This document shows positions 1 to 8,651 of a stretch of DNA of 64,000 bases, piece by piece (the first letter of the stretch is position 1; each line of letters opens with the position of its first letter). The notes under the pieces were generated by a model. That model had not been told where the DNA came from, did not search any database, and saw only the letters and a program-made list of their open reading frames with translations. The stretch is from Candidatus Electryonea clarkiae (GTDB lineage Bacteria > Electryoneota > Electryoneia > Electryoneales > Electryoneaceae), in the NCBI GenBank assembly GCA_030765455.1, contig JAVCCM010000103.1:1-64000 (forward strand). Direction: 5' to 3'. A program made the position numbers and the translations under genes.

Positions 1-108
1 CATTTTTCCCATCCTGAAGTGCAAAGGTTTTGGACTGTTTTAATCAGTATCCTTGCACAAAAGATAGGAAAAACAACGCTCAATCTCTCCCCTTATAAGG
101 GTAATTGA
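1..108 (+). CDS. Possible 3' end of an unidentified gene cut by the window edge
   Basis: An open frame runs from the first base to a TGA at 106-108 and gives 35 residues (HPEVQRFWTVL near the front, ending in SPYKGN). It has no start in the window and matches no family I recognise. It could be the C-terminus of a real protein or chance. The following bases up to 307 contain no gene I can support. Confidence 0.2.
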   Translation, partial: HFSHPEVQRFWTVLISILAQKIGKTTLNLSPYKGN

Positions 109-307
109 TTTATTCAGGAGACCCTAACTATCAACAATATAAGGAGTTTACAGAGCTCCGTCGTACTCTCTTATGAAATATCCGGGCTAAGGCTTTCAGG
201 TGATCAGAGGTTCAAACGGTGAGACAGTATTGACTGAATATAAGAGAATGATCCGATGATTCAAGTAGTCCTGAGATTCTGAACCAGACTGATTGTGCCA
301 GTTCGCC

Positions 308-2500
308 TCATCTTATCAACACAATCTTCCTCACCACGTTCATCTTTCCGGGTACACTGGCGTTGATGAAGTAGATTCCGCTGGTAAATCCCGATGCATT
401 GAGAGTGAATTGATGGTAACCAATTGGGTAGTGTTCATTTGCAAGCACAGCCATTTCCTGACCAACGATATTGAAAATAGTAAGATTTAATTTTGATGAA
501 ACCGGCAGTCCAATTGAAACGTTCATGGTTGAATTAAATGGATTGGGATAAAATGATTCTATCAAATACTCGCTCGGTAATTTTGATTTGATCGCTTCAT
601 TTACATTCAACGCTTGCGAACAATCAAAAATTTCAAAGTAGTATTTGTCTGCTATGAATGTATATTGATCAGATACTGCAATGCCGAGCGCTTCGCCGGG
701 AGTATCGTAATATCCTGTTAATTCAGGCGAGGAGGGGTTTGAAACATTAATCACATGAAGTCCAGTCTCCTCTTCTATCACGAAAACATGATCTCCTTCA
801 GCACTGATCTTCATGTGTAATCCATACGGGTTTCCCAATCCAAGGTTTCCTATCTCAATTGGAGATTCTGGATCGGAAATATCCACAATATGCAATGTAA
901 TAATTGGCGTACTCGAAAGAATAAATGCATAATCATCAATGATTGCGACATCCTTCGTATAGCCCAAAGTATCTAAATGACCTATTTCCAATGGAGAAGA
1001 TGGATCGGAATAATCAACTATTCTGAGACCAGCATGTCCCGCTGCTACAAAGAGAAATTCATCTGTAACATCTGCACCGTTGAGTTCATTAGGACAATCA
1101 TAACTCCCCATTAGTTCTGTTGATTCAGGATCTGAAACATCAATTAACGATATATAATCAATGTTTGAATGGACTAAAAAAGCTAATGAGTTTGCAATAG
1201 TTATATCAAGAATTGATGCATGCATTTGCAGGGTGTCTGTTTCTGTCGGTGACTCCGGATTTGATATGTCAAAAACACGAAAACAAGTACTATAATGTGT
1301 ATATAAATATTGGTCATGTATTTCAATTCCATATGCTATATTGCTATCTATTCCCACAATAAATGGGGAGGCAGGATCAGAAATATCAAAGACATTAAGA
1401 CCACTTCTTCTTTTAGCAACATAGGCATAGTCACCAATAACAGCTACATCATAGACAGGATCTTGATCATAATATCCGGCTTCAGTAAGTGATGCATCGT
1501 CAGAAACTTCGATAATTTGGAGATTACTTCCTGAAGCTGCAATAAATAATTTGTCATCCTGAAAATCTATATCTTCAACATAGTATGGAATTTCAATATT
1601 ACAAATTTCAAATGGTGAAAAAGGATCGGATATATCAACGGAACTCATGAATCCTGCTCCACCCAAGAATCCTGCTCCACCAATGAATACATGATTACCT
1701 GAAACATAAACCCTGCTTCCTCTTCCATCACCTTGTATTGGACAACTCCCAACCACTACTGGAGATGCAGGATCTTCGATATCAATGACATTCAAATAAA
1801 CTCTTGTTGAATCTTCATATTCTACAGTTGATCCCATATACGCATAATTTCCAGCTATGTCTATAGAAACAGCTCTACCCTGAATTATCGAACTTCCAAC
1901 TTCGTATAGGGAATCAGGATTGGAAATATCTAACACTAATAAATCTGGATCCGCCGAGTGATACCTGACAAGAAATGCATAATTCTCAGAAATTGTGAAA
2001 TCATATATGTCGTTTGCCGGATCGTATTCAAATTCACCCAAACCTTCAGGGGAACTGGGATCAGATATATCCACAATTTTGAAAGCAAATGCTTGACTGA
2101 CATACGCATAGTTTCCTGAAACTTTGATGTTGTTTCCGTATCCGTCTTCATAAAATGAAACTTGCTCAGGTGAGGTGGGATCGGAAATATCTATTATCCT
2201 AAGACCTGAGTTCCAATCTGAATGGAAAGCTACAAATGCATAATTTCCTGAAATTTCAATATCAACCGCCTTGCCTGGGGGATGGAAAAACCCTACTTCA
2301 ATCAATGAATCCGGCTGAGAAATATCTACAATTCGCAAACCTGCAAATCCATCCGCCACATAGGCGTAGTCATCCAGGACAGTTATACCCCAGGCTGCGT
2401 CCCAATAGCAAATTCTACTCACTAAAGAGATATTCAGGCTGTCTTGTGCTTTCAAGATTAGTGGTACAAAAAGAACGAGGAAAAGAAATGATTTATGCAT
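308..2500 (-). CDS. T9SS-secreted LVIVD-repeat (beta-propeller-like) protein
   Basis: This 730-residue exported protein starts with a signal peptide (about residues 1-18, ending near LKAQ). It then carries about thirteen LVIVD repeats of roughly 45 residues, each built around a core such as IVDISDPSSP followed by a GNYAYV-like strand. LVIVD repeats are thought to form beta-propeller-like folds on the cell surface. The last 80 residues, from YPNPFNSTM near residue 651, form a type A T9SS sorting domain with the usual GIYF strand and a basic end. It stands apart from the two LVIVD proteins at 53-58 kb, lacking their Ig-like insert. The ligand is unknown. Structural class is secure; function is not. 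Confidence 0.93.
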   Translation of the reverse strand: MHKSFLFLVLFVPLILKAQDSLNISLVSRICYWDAAWGITVLDDYAYVADGFAGLRIVDISQPDSLIEVGFFHPPGKAVDIEISGNYAFVAFHSDWNSGLRIIDISDPTSPEQVSFYEDGYGNNIKVSGNYAYVSQAFAFKIVDISDPSSPEGLGEFEYDPANDIYDFTISENYAFLVRYHSADPDLLVLDISNPDSLYEVGSSIIQGRAVSIDIAGNYAYMGSTVEYEDSTRVYLNVIDIEDPASPVVVGSCPIQGDGRGSRVYVSGNHVFIGGAGFLGGAGFMSSVDISDPFSPFEICNIEIPYYVEDIDFQDDKLFIAASGSNLQIIEVSDDASLTEAGYYDQDPVYDVAVIGDYAYVAKRRSGLNVFDISDPASPFIVGIDSNIAYGIEIHDQYLYTHYSTCFRVFDISNPESPTETDTLQMHASILDITIANSLAFLVHSNIDYISLIDVSDPESTELMGSYDCPNELNGADVTDEFLFVAAGHAGLRIVDYSDPSSPLEIGHLDTLGYTKDVAIIDDYAFILSSTPIITLHIVDISDPESPIEIGNLGLGNPYGLHMKISAEGDHVFVIEEETGLHVINVSNPSSPELTGYYDTPGEALGIAVSDQYTFIADKYYFEIFDCSQALNVNEAIKSKLPSEYLIESFYPNPFNSTMNVSIGLPVSSKLNLTIFNIVGQEMAVLANEHYPIGYHQFTLNASGFTSGIYFINASVPGKMNVVRKIVLIR

Positions 2501-2666
2501 GATATGCCTACCTTTGCTGATGGAGTTTGTACTTCTTCATCGATACTTGGCTTCAGTAAATTATTTCAAATACTTGGCAAAATTTATGCTTTTCATTCAA
2601 GTTGTTGCTGCTCCTCCTGAGGGATTATTTTGTGGAGGATCGTATGACGATATCAAAACGACTAAA

Positions 2667-3335
2667 CTATTTCCCAGATTCATCCATTGCTTTTAGTTCA
2701 AGCACATCAAGCAATTTTAGGCTCTCTTCCCAGGAAATGACCCTGTAATGAGGATTGTATTTTTCGCGGTATTTTTCGCTGTGATGGATTGCGGGAGGGT
2801 GCCCGATTTTATGTGCTCTCCGGCTCAATGAATCCATTTCAGTTTTGAATTTCTCCAGACCATACGCCCCAGCGTCTTCTATCGCCCAGGCATCAAGAGT
2901 AGTGAAAAATTGTCCTGCATTCCCCGGGGTTAACGTTGATCGTGACCATGCTTCTGCAAGTTCCTTTATGGTGCCACCCGCTTTAAGAAAAGGTCGAAGA
3001 TGAACCCTGACATATTCACCGGCAAGGTCTTCGACTATAACAGTATCTCCACCCCAGTCAGCATCCATACTGTCTGCTTCTTCCTCAAGATAATCAAAGA
3101 ATTTCTTTTTATTCATTCCAAGATGACCCGGACCCATGCAGCCCTGATATAATAGCTTGTAAACATCTTCTGCTTCCATATCAGGATACCGGGAAAGGTT
3201 GTAGGCAATCATATCCTTAAATGAATCAGCGAAGCATATTTGAAAAGAGATTAAGAATGTGAACACGCAAAGGAAGAGATATTGAGAGAGTGTTCGGAAA
3301 AAGAATATTTTTAGTTTCTGAATATTAAGCAGCAT
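2667..3335 (-). CDS. Exported protein of unknown function
   Basis: The 222-residue product begins with a basic stretch and a long hydrophobic segment (about residues 18-36, ending in CFADS) that looks like a signal peptide or membrane anchor. The mature part has a striking stretch, DVYKLLYQGCMGPGHLG, near residues 57-73, and a C-terminal HPPAIHHSEKYREKYNPHYR segment rich in His, Tyr and Arg. These look like conserved family motifs, but I do not recognise the family. There are no repeats and no T9SS tail. It lies between the LVIVD gene and a PorV-like gene on the same strand, with gaps of 92-166 bases, so it may be transcribed with them. Confidence 0.75.
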   Translation of the reverse strand: MLLNIQKLKIFFFRTLSQYLFLCVFTFLISFQICFADSFKDMIAYNLSRYPDMEAEDVYKLLYQGCMGPGHLGMNKKKFFDYLEEEADSMDADWGGDTVIVEDLAGEYVRVHLRPFLKAGGTIKELAEAWSRSTLTPGNAGQFFTTLDAWAIEDAGAYGLEKFKTEMDSLSRRAHKIGHPPAIHHSEKYREKYNPHYRVISWEESLKLLDVLELKAMDESGK

Positions 3336-3427
3336 TTATAAAGATAATCTTATTCATCCCCTGGCACTACATAAACAGTCGGATTTTTTACTTTTTTTTG
3401 TTTTCGCCTGTTTCAATCAGATTCAGT

Positions 3428-4402
3428 CTATATATCCGTTTTTCCCCATCTATATCCAAGACTGATCCTGTGAGTAGCGCCAAGCTCACTGTGTCCGATA
3501 AATGCGTAATCGAGTGCGGCGGGTCCTAAATTCAGCCCTGCTCCATAGGTAAGACGGCGATCATCTACTCCCACTCGTGCTGAAGCTACCTTTTGGATAC
3601 AATATTCGATTCCACCATGATATGAGGCAAAATCAGGATCGTCAATCGCTTCTGTCCTGAACCTGGCTTCTGAGACGAAGAGGATGTCCGCCTTCAATCG
3701 TGGAGCTTCTATCAGGTATGCCGCTCCAACATCAGCCGTTGGGATAATCCCTTCCTGCCGTCCAGTCTCCCATACAATGACAGTGGTAAGCGCATCCCTG
3801 AGTTGTGCGCCTAATGTCAAACCTCCGAATCTGCGAGCATACCCGACATCGATTCCCAGTCCAAGACCATCCTGATCATACAGTCGTTTATACAATAATT
3901 TTGCTGAGGCGCCGATCCTTCCGTAGGGTTTATCAAGTGCATAGGCAAATTGAAAGGCGTATTCAGATGCGCTTGTCTGTTCAAGGATTCGCACCCGGTT
4001 ATCATGCCTGATAGGCAGGCTGGGATTTTCCAACTGGGTGACTGGGATATTATCGACTCCCTGGCGTATCATTCCCAATCCCATCGCGCGTCCGTCAAAA
4101 CTGTTCAATACATAGGAGGCGTGATCCACTTTTACCAGTGATTCGAACCGGTCAGCATGCATCAGCGAGACAGAATTGGCTCTGTCGGCAAAGATCAATG
4201 CGGGATTTGCTAATATCGCGGAGGGTCCCTCTGCAATAGCTACTCCCACACCTCCCATCGCCAACAGCCTGGCGTTGGATTGCCCTGAAATAAAATCTCC
4301 GGCATATTTTGCGCCCCAGTCGAACTCAGCATTTGCAGTAAGAGGGATTACTGTAAAACATGCCGCAGTCAGAAAGGCGAGTATATATTTAATCCTTGTC
4401 AT
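3428..4402 (-). CDS. PorV/PorQ-like outer-membrane beta-barrel protein
   Basis: This 324-residue protein has a signal peptide (about 1-25, ending in TANA) and then the signature of the PorV/PorQ and related barrel families: GQSNARLLAMGGVGVAIAEG followed by ILANPALI, about residues 39-69. The rest alternates short beta strands and turns and ends GYRWGKTDI. PorV shuttles T9SS cargo proteins in the outer membrane. A role serving the five T9SS-tailed proteins in this window is plausible, but the family also includes members not tied to secretion. The ATG at 4402 faces a 357-base divergent intergenic region. Confidence 0.8.
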   Translation of the reverse strand: MTRIKYILAFLTAACFTVIPLTANAEFDWGAKYAGDFISGQSNARLLAMGGVGVAIAEGPSAILANPALIFADRANSVSLMHADRFESLVKVDHASYVLNSFDGRAMGLGMIRQGVDNIPVTQLENPSLPIRHDNRVRILEQTSASEYAFQFAYALDKPYGRIGASAKLLYKRLYDQDGLGLGIDVGYARRFGGLTLGAQLRDALTTVIVWETGRQEGIIPTADVGAAYLIEAPRLKADILFVSEARFRTEAIDDPDFASYHGGIEYCIQKVASARVGVDDRRLTYGAGLNLGPAALDYAFIGHSELGATHRISLGYRWGKTDI

Positions 4403-4759
4403 AATATTTTCCTGCTTTTAAGCCGGGTATCTCGATTTCATTTGCCGGAGTACACAAACGACCATTTCCTCCGGATAATAGCGAAAATACCAATACCTTG
4501 CATAATGATTTCCAAAATGTATGAAACCAAACTTCGATCAAGGTATATGGTGTTTATTCTCCTGGGTAAATGGTCGTTTGTTAGAATAAAATATTGTTAT
4601 TTATATTAAATAGTCAAGGTGCATGAAAAATAAGCAAATGTAGTTGGAGCATAAAACCCTTGTATTGACCGGTTTCCTGCTTTAGTTTTTATACTGAAAA
4701 TTGTCTGAATAGTTTCATTGAATGAGCACAATTTACCGATGGAGCTGCAAATTCCTATA
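4403..4759. promoter_or_regulatory. Divergent intergenic region with a long-range inverted repeat
   Basis: The region separates the minus-strand PorV-like gene from the plus-strand barrel pair and must hold promoters for both. A perfect 14-bp inverted repeat, ACAAACGACCATTT at 4454-4467 and its complement at 4568-4581, is separated by 100 bases. The spacing is too long for a terminator stem and would suit paired operator half-sites or a looped repressor, but that is inference. The stretch 4585-4620 is very AT-rich. No small gene is evident. Confidence 0.45.
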
Positions 4760-6145
4760 ATGACTCACACCAGGAATCATTCTAATAATACTAATCGTAT
4801 TATAATCCTCTTAACCCTTCTATTCTGTGCTTCAATTGCATCAGCACAACCTTTGAATTATTACGGTTATGAATCCAAAGACTGGTGGGATACCCCGCCA
4901 CGCGCCGCCTATCTGTCCTACCTCTACCGAGAATCGCACGTTTCAGAATGGCTGCGGGATGATGACGCAATTGCATACCGTATCACAACGGGATCAATCT
5001 CTACTGCGCAACTTTTTATTCATGAGGAAGCAAGGTTTACTTCACCCCTATCGACACAATTCTTTTTTCGATTTCACTATCAACGATATGATGATATTAT
5101 AAGTACCTCGAACATATATCAAGAAAACGATTTTGCAGAGCGATTAAAAACCAATCGATTATCAGTGGAATGGAGATCTTCCATTGGAGTTACTCTCGGA
5201 CTGCTCTCGGATTTTTCTTTCGATGTAAATGAGTCAGGATTTGGTGGTTTACTTGGTTATAGGAAATCCCCGGACAGGTTTATAAGATTGCAGTATGTTT
5301 CACATTCACCACAGCTTAAGAAAGTATTCAAGAATCCTTCAGAGAATCTTGACTATAACGGCACATTTTCACCACATCAATTAATACTTGAAGTCAGATA
5401 CCGTCTAAATGATGAAATTATTTGTTTTCTTGATGGATTTTTTGTTCCCCGATGGGAATGGCAGTTTTTTACAATTACTGATACGTATGATACGTTTTAC
5501 AGTGAATCAAACATTGCTGAATCAGAGGATTACCATCTGACAATCAGGTTGGAACGACATATAAATCAGCATCTCATGGGATTCTGGATTTCATACGGAG
5601 AATATAGATGGTTTTCACACTTTGATTCTGTGGATAAAAGGATTTGGAGTAACATAGATACAAGACTTATAAAAAGTCTCAAAATATTCTATGTAAGAAA
5701 AGGTATTAAGTGGCAATGGGAAGCCGACTTACCTATTGAACAATCCTTGATTTCCTTTGAAGATTCCAGTTATGATAGTCGAACTATAACGGATGTCATT
5801 AAAAAAGAAAGATATGAAGTATTCCCTCAAATATCAGTCAGAAGATACTTCGGCACTATCCCTTATGTCGAAATCCTGGCTCTAACCTTATTTCAGGATT
5901 TAAATCGGGAGATTAAATATCCAGCATATTTACGTGATAGAAAATTTTCAAAATCAAAATATGAGACAAACTGGCGTGTAGGAATATCAGCGGGATTAGA
6001 TTTCCCGGGTGGAGATGTAGAGTTTGCCGGTAAGACAAGAAAAATACCGACAGGTGAAATCCGTTTTAGGGTTATGCAGAATCTCGACCGGAACTGGATC
6101 GGGAATTTCGGCGGTGGGAATATAATTGTGGTGTTCTCATGGTAA
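4760..6145 (+). CDS. Predicted outer-membrane beta-barrel protein (paralogue A)
   Basis: From the ATG at 4760 the 461-residue product has a signal peptide (hydrophobic IIILLTLLFCASIASA). TTG at 4718 and ATG at 4739 are in-frame alternatives, but they would put a polar stretch before the signal. The mature protein alternates aromatic and polar residues, as outer-membrane strands do, and ends GGGNIIVVFSW with a terminal aromatic residue typical of barrels recognised by BamA. Near the N-terminus it carries YRESHVSEWLRDDDAIAYR, matched by RESDLAQWLANDDGISFR in the next gene. The family is not one I can name. Its stop codon overlaps the next gene's start by 7 bases. Confidence 0.75.
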   Translation: MTHTRNHSNNTNRIIILLTLLFCASIASAQPLNYYGYESKDWWDTPPRAAYLSYLYRESHVSEWLRDDDAIAYRITTGSISTAQLFIHEEARFTSPLSTQFFFRFHYQRYDDIISTSNIYQENDFAERLKTNRLSVEWRSSIGVTLGLLSDFSFDVNESGFGGLLGYRKSPDRFIRLQYVSHSPQLKKVFKNPSENLDYNGTFSPHQLILEVRYRLNDEIICFLDGFFVPRWEWQFFTITDTYDTFYSESNIAESEDYHLTIRLERHINQHLMGFWISYGEYRWFSHFDSVDKRIWSNIDTRLIKSLKIFYVRKGIKWQWEADLPIEQSLISFEDSSYDSRTITDVIKKERYEVFPQISVRRYFGTIPYVEILALTLFQDLNREIKYPAYLRDRKFSKSKYETNWRVGISAGLDFPGGDVEFAGKTRKIPTGEIRFRVMQNLDRNWIGNFGGGNIIVVFSW

Positions 6146-7413
6146 CGGCAAGAATAAAAGGGTTGTTTTCCCCAACATTAACACAAATGTGTCGGAAGAG
6201 TCGATTCTTTATAAATCAATCATATAAAATATGTTTGACGCTCATTGCTTTGATAATATTTTCATCTTTCCCACAGCAAGTCAATGCACAAAACTTAATA
6301 AAGCTATATATAGATTCACGATTGTTCACAGAACCCTATAGGAATGCCGCTTTCCATTCCAATATGTTCAGAGAATCTGATCTTGCCCAATGGCTTGCTA
6401 ATGATGATGGGATTTCATTCCGGAATACGGTAGCCACATTAGGAGATAATTATCTTTTAGTTTATCAGGAAGGGAGAGTGATAGCTCCCGTTACAAAAGA
6501 CTTTTTACTTCGGTTTCGTTATAATAAACATCAAAAATATTACATTGATTCCAAAAAAATAAAAGCAATTGTTGAAACGGAATACAGGAGTAAATCCGGC
6601 ATCACATCAGGTCTTTTGGTCTCTGGTTACAAGGAAAAGGAAGATATGGATGTGGGCGGGGCAATTGGTTTTCGTAAGTCACAAAACAGATATATCAGGA
6701 TTTATTACATAGCACATCGCTGGCTTTATAATGAAAAAATAAAAGGGTCTTCAAAATACAAAAAATTCCCAAACCAGGTTTTAATAGAATCTCAATACGA
6801 TTTTAGTAAGTATTCGCGAGTTTTTATCGAGATATTTTATGAGATGCCCTGGATTCTTCAGTCTTCATCTGATGACGAATTATCGGGTGGAGACAGGTTA
6901 TCAATCTCAGGGCTGCTTATTCAAAGTAGAAACCAACTCAGTCGGGGTCTGTTTGTTGTGATGGGTAATCGACCGGGATATATGCCGGGATATCTCTTGA
7001 TTAAACCGTTTATTAAAAGAACGATGAACCCCTGGACATGGGAAATCAGTTTACCTTATGAATTTCGATCTTCTTTGAATTCTGATGGAGATAAACGAAT
7101 AAGTTCTTCCGTTATCCCACAAGCTTCTATAAGAAGAACTTATGGCGATAAATTCTTCAATGAATTCCATGTCATGCCATACATCCGAAGCAATAAGTAT
7201 GATAATGAAAGCTACGGATATTGGTATAGAGGCTCGTATTTATTTTTTGGATTTTCAACCGGATTTGAGTTTCATGGTGAGTCCGTAAAGATTTCAAATA
7301 AAAACAGACAATTGCCTGAAGGTGAAATCCGGTTTAAAGCAATCAACGAGATAAATGATTTGTGGAGTCGTAAAACCTTGACATTAAATATCCTATTGAA
7401 TCTTATGTGGTAG
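6139..7413 (+). CDS. Predicted outer-membrane beta-barrel protein (paralogue B)
   Basis: The start ATG lies inside the last codons of the upstream paralogue (ATGGTAA overlap), so the two are translationally coupled. The 424-residue protein has an N-terminal extension followed by a signal-like hydrophobic stretch (about residues 30-50, ending QQVNAQ). It then has the same RES-x4-WL-x-NDD core, the same RxxGAIGFRKSQNRYIR-type central strand pair, and the same LPEGEIRFKAINEI near the C-terminus, ending in Trp. This marks a tandem duplication that has diverged widely. Both may form a heteromeric surface or transport complex; substrate unknown. Confidence 0.73.
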   Translation: MVTARIKGLFSPTLTQMCRKSRFFINQSYKICLTLIALIIFSSFPQQVNAQNLIKLYIDSRLFTEPYRNAAFHSNMFRESDLAQWLANDDGISFRNTVATLGDNYLLVYQEGRVIAPVTKDFLLRFRYNKHQKYYIDSKKIKAIVETEYRSKSGITSGLLVSGYKEKEDMDVGGAIGFRKSQNRYIRIYYIAHRWLYNEKIKGSSKYKKFPNQVLIESQYDFSKYSRVFIEIFYEMPWILQSSSDDELSGGDRLSISGLLIQSRNQLSRGLFVVMGNRPGYMPGYLLIKPFIKRTMNPWTWEISLPYEFRSSLNSDGDKRISSSVIPQASIRRTYGDKFFNEFHVMPYIRSNKYDNESYGYWYRGSYLFFGFSTGFEFHGESVKISNKNRQLPEGEIRFKAINEINDLWSRKTLTLNILLNLMW

Positions 7414-7478
7414 AAAATTGCGAGATTGGTTCACAAGGGCCTGCAATTATGCCAATCAGTGTGAGGCAGGTAAAATTT

Positions 7479-7562
7479 CTTACACAAAGACGCTAAGACG
7501 CAAAGATATTTAAGCGCAAAGACACAAAGAAAATATCCTGTTAATCCTGTGCATCCCTGTAA
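7479..7562. repeat. Dispersed-type intergenic repeat in the gap 7414-7808
   Basis: The 395-base gap before lgt holds a stretch built of near-repeats of ACGCAAAGA (ACAAAGACGC, AGACGCAAAGA, AGCGCAAAGA, ACACAAAGA), followed by CTGTTAATCCTGTGCATCC. Repeats of this wording recur between genes in many bacterial genomes. The rest of the gap (7563-7808) is AT-rich and presumably holds the lgt operon promoter; I see no clear -10/-35 pair to commit to. Confidence 0.5.
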
Positions 7563-7808
7563 TATTATTTATATAAATGGTAAAATCATCAATTCTGGAA
7601 TATCTGACTAAATATTATATCAAATCCGATAGCCCCGCTAAAGTCAAAATTATCTATTAAAAATGCAACTTTGCTTGATTAGCTTAGTATATTGAAAAGC
7701 GGAAAGAAGTCATCATGCATTCGTAATAGAGCCTGACCGGTTTGTATCACTCCAAACCACCATCTTAAAGGCTTACATTATAGCTAACACTAACTTATTG
7801 GAAGATTA

Positions 7809-8651
7809 TTGCATCCGATTTTAATCGATTTTGGACGATTCAAGCTGTACAGTTATGGCTTGATGTTATTTATTGCATTTATTCTTGGGATATTCATTGC
7901 CAGTCGTCGTGAGAAAAGATATGGTCTTCCCGAGGCGGCAGCGCTTGATTTCTCGGTGGCAATTATTATCTCAAGTCTTATCGGTTCAAGGACGCTTTAT
8001 GTCCTGACACATATAGCAGAATTCCGCGGCAGGTGGTTTGATGTTGTCAATCCGTTCCAATCTGATGGCACAATTGGTATCGCGGGCTTGGTGTTGGTTG
8101 GCGGGGTTACAGTCGCAATTTTGACTATTCTCGCAATGGCATGGCTGCGTGATATAAACTTACTTCGAATTTTGGATGTATTTGCGCCGTCATTAGCTTT
8201 GGGAATCGCCATCGGGAGGATTGGATGTTTGTTAAATGGATGTTGTTATGGACTTCCAACTGAACTTCCCTGGGGAATTACCTTTCCGATGAACTGCCCG
8301 GCTGGTGCGCATTATGTTGATATCCATATCCACCCTACACAGATATACGCGATTTTATATAATTTCGCAATTTTCGGAATAATTCTGTTTGCTGAGAAAG
8401 GCAAAATCAGGTTCCCCGGCTTCTCTGCTTCAATATTCTTTATGGTTTACGGTATATTCAGATTCATTAATGAATCATTGCGTTATCATGAATCGGGTAT
8501 GCATTTAGTAGATTGGAATAGCGGATTTATTACGGTCAGCCAGGTATTTGGAATTGGTTTATTTTTAATAGGAACAATTATTTTTATTGTCAATCGAAAT
8601 GCTTCTGAATTATCTGGAAACAGTTCAAAAAAAGACAGGATTGAATCATGA
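7809..8651 (+). CDS. lgt: Prolipoprotein diacylglyceryl transferase Lgt
   Basis: Lgt transfers diacylglycerol from phosphatidylglycerol to the lipobox cysteine of prolipoproteins at the inner membrane. The 280-residue product begins at a TTG (LHPILIDFGRFKLYSYGLML), which matches the usual Lgt N-terminus, and has about seven membrane segments. The family signature GRIGCLLNGCCYG is present near residues 136-148, followed by PWGI and a HIHPTQIY segment. Full length. It opens an operon of five overlapping genes (ATGA overlap with the S41 protease gene). LspA, the next enzyme in the pathway, lies at the far right of the window. Confidence 0.96.
   Translation: MHPILIDFGRFKLYSYGLMLFIAFILGIFIASRREKRYGLPEAAALDFSVAIIISSLIGSRTLYVLTHIAEFRGRWFDVVNPFQSDGTIGIAGLVLVGGVTVAILTILAMAWLRDINLLRILDVFAPSLALGIAIGRIGCLLNGCCYGLPTELPWGITFPMNCPAGAHYVDIHIHPTQIYAILYNFAIFGIILFAEKGKIRFPGFSASIFFMVYGIFRFINESLRYHESGMHLVDWNSGFITVSQVFGIGLFLIGTIIFIVNRNASELSGNSSKKDRIES

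Noticed and set aside
1..307. A promoter or RNA gene at the left edge
   Set aside because: No recognisable consensus or fold; only a short partial frame is noted.
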